Shown here: positions 4,626 through 5,301 of the stretch, in pieces | How positions within the stretch are numbered: position 1 is the stretch's first letter | Layout of the letters: every line of letters starts with the position of its first letter | Notes under the pieces: generated by a model | The model's input: only the letters and a program-made list of their open reading frames with translations | What the model was told of the DNA's origin: nothing | Databases searched by the model: none | From: CAZNAQ01 sp964585585 | Lineage (GTDB): Bacteria > Patescibacteriota > Patescibacteriia > Patescibacteriales > JAGXOH01 | Assembly (NCBI GenBank): GCA_964585585.1 | Contig: CAZPEL010000047.1 | Span: 1 to 5,301 of the forward strand | Length of the DNA: 5,301 nucleotides | Reading direction: 5' to 3' | Translations under genes and position numbers: made by a program

Positions 4626-4823
4626 ATGCAAGGAACCATCAAAAAATTGACTGACAAGAGATTCGGTTTCATTACCCATCAAGATGGGGGCCAAGATCTG
4701 TTCTTTCATGCCAACAACTTGGAAGGCGTCGATTTCGACCAACTAAGTGAAGGCGATGAGGTTACTTTCGAGGTTGAGGAAACTCCGAAAGGCAATGCCG
4801 CAGTCAACATTAAAAAAGCTTAA
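4626..4823 (+). CDS. csp: Cold-shock-domain protein (CspA family)
   Basis: The 65-residue protein is a single cold-shock domain, a five-stranded OB barrel that binds single-stranded RNA and DNA and acts as an RNA chaperone in the cytosol. MQGTIKKLTDKRFGFITHQD (1-20) supplies the first strands, with RFGFI (12-16) as the RNP1 motif. DLFFHANNL (24-32) is RNP2, and GDEVTFEVEETPKGNAAVNIKKA (43-65) is the usual C-terminal strand pair. Compared with typical members it has R12 where many have Gly, and FFHAN in place of V-F-V-H-F/W-S, so one aromatic contact is missing. The length is normal (about 65-70). It starts at an ATG without a Shine-Dalgarno sequence, behind a long structured leader. It is a one-gene unit bounded by terminators on both sides. 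Confidence 0.95.
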   Translation: MQGTIKKLTDKRFGFITHQDGGQDLFFHANNLEGVDFDQLSEGDEVTFEVEETPKGNAAVNIKKA

Positions 4824-4841
4824 TTAAGACTTTTTTATAGC

Positions 4842-4875
4842 AAAAAAGCGGGCTACTAAAATGGCCCGCTTTTTG
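4842..4875. terminator. Bidirectional intrinsic terminator between convergent genes
   Basis: AAAAAGCGGGC (4843-4853) and GCCCGCTTTTT (4864-4874) form eleven perfect pairs around a ten-base loop. The A-run on the left and T-run on the right make it work on both strands. It ends the cold-shock gene (stop at 4823) and the minus-strand MazG-like gene (stop at 4895). Confidence 0.92.
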
Positions 4876-4894
4876 TTTATTTTTACCTCTTGCT

Positions 4895-5173
4895 TTATTT
4901 CCGAAAATTTTCTTGAGCCCGGATAGCTAGGTTTACGCATTCTTCCGGGTCATAGCCCAGGTCGTCACACCAACGGATAGTGGAGAATATCATATTACCC
5001 AACTCTTTTTTTAGTTCTTCGTCTGTATACTTTTCCTTGTCTTTGGGGGCACCTCTTTCCCAGCGGCAGATGTCGCCAAAAACTTTGCCCATCCGTACGA
5101 TTATTTGGGACAGGCTTAGTCTTTGCTCGCCCCAAATACCCCGGGATCTTTTTAATAGATCTTTGATCTCCAT
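4895..5173 (-). CDS. MazG-like all-alpha NTP pyrophosphohydrolase-family protein, degenerate metal site
   Basis: The 92-residue, all-helical protein has the layout of small single-domain MazG-like proteins. A first helix covers about 1-15, a second 20-39 (LSLSQIIVRMGKVFGDICRW), a charged loop 40-50, a third helix is EELKKELGNMIFSTIRWCDDLG (52-73), and a last one is DPEECVNLAIRAQENF (75-90). The family removes pyrophosphate from (d)NTPs using Mg2+ held by the pattern E-E-x-x-E ... E-x-x-D. Here the first half aligns with K30-V31-F32-G33-D34 and the second is E57-L58-G59-N60, so several acidic ligands are substituted. Activity is therefore doubtful, and a binding or regulatory role is possible. 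The start at 5173 is fixed by an in-frame TAA at 5183-5185. There is no Shine-Dalgarno site. It follows the partial upstream gene after 24 bp and is probably co-transcribed with it. Confidence 0.65.
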   Translation of the reverse strand: MEIKDLLKRSRGIWGEQRLSLSQIIVRMGKVFGDICRWERGAPKDKEKYTDEELKKELGNMIFSTIRWCDDLGYDPEECVNLAIRAQENFRK

Positions 5174-5197
5174 AATAATATTTTATTAATACATAAT

Positions 5198-5301
5198 TTA
5201 TAGGGAATAATATTTCCGTATAACCTCTAAGTATCGGGTTTGTTTTTCCAAGGATCGGGCTTCGCTTTTTTGGTCGCCCCGGACCGGAGCCGGAGCTTCC
5301 A
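5198..5301 (-). CDS. C-terminal end of an unidentified protein (runs off the window)
   Basis: The last 33 codons of a minus-strand frame read EAPAPVRGDQKSEARSLEKQTRYLEVIRKYYSL and end at TAA (5198-5200). The Ala-Pro-Arg start looks like a flexible linker, and SLEKQTRYLEVIRKYY looks like a closing amphipathic helix. This frame has plausible protein composition. One of the other two minus-strand frames is also open across this segment, so composition is the deciding argument. Too little is visible to assign a family. It lies 24 bp upstream of the MazG-like gene in the same direction. Confidence 0.5.
   Translation of the reverse strand, partial: EAPAPVRGDQKSEARSLEKQTRYLEVIRKYYSL

Noticed and set aside
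4811..4837. Inverted repeat TAAAAAAG / CTTTTTTA over the end of the cold-shock gene as a first terminator.
   Set aside because: The stem is all A-T except one pair and would be unstable; the GC stem at 4843-4874 explains termination.
5190..5301. The plus strand or alternative minus-strand frames at the right edge as a gene.
   Set aside because: One alternative minus frame hits a stop quickly. The other gives a Gly/Ser/Pro-rich then hydrophobic string without protein-like periodicity. The frame ending at 5198 is the most plausible.

Overview
The window looks like chromosomal DNA of an uncultured, AT-leaning bacterium. Genes are short and tightly packed, several lack a Shine-Dalgarno sequence, and short intrinsic terminators are common. 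A candidate-phylum (Patescibacteria/CPR-like) genome fits this, but no phylogenetic marker is present, so that is an inference. TGA is used as an ordinary stop (ends of the genes at 359, 3663 and 4421), which argues against a recoded TGA=Gly code. No tRNA, rRNA, CRISPR array or insertion sequence was seen.

Left arm (1-1811, all minus strand): a compact run in the order PAS-domain protein, GrpB/UPF0157-family protein, membrane protein built of two tandem 70-residue repeats, and the N-terminal third of an EamA/DMT-type transporter that leaves the window. Gaps of 7 and 9 bp tie the first three together. The transporter follows after 51 bp and may also have its own promoter. A 121-bp divergent region (1812-1932) separates this run from the plus-strand genes and carries overlapping -10 elements for both directions.

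Middle (1933-4459, plus strand): a 458-residue GT4 glycosyltransferase, then two self-contained single-gene units. Each unit has its own promoter and intrinsic terminator, and both share the same ribosome-binding sequence AAGGAGGGAG. The first encodes an unrecognised 89-residue protein. The second encodes a 202-residue degenerate HD-GYP-like protein whose HD metal motif reads QN. The second unit also has a hairpin plus T-run in its 5' leader.

Right arm (4460-5301): a cold-shock-domain protein gene preceded by a leader of about 120 nt with two strong hairpins, a bidirectional terminator, a convergent minus-strand MazG-like gene with substituted metal ligands, and the last 33 codons of an unidentified minus-strand gene.

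No single classical pathway links the genes. The recurring theme is sensing and regulation (PAS domain, degenerate HD-GYP, cold-shock protein with a structured leader) beside membrane and sugar-transfer functions. The least explained items are the repeat-built membrane protein, the cold-shock leader, the 89-residue protein, and the two family members that have lost catalytic residues.
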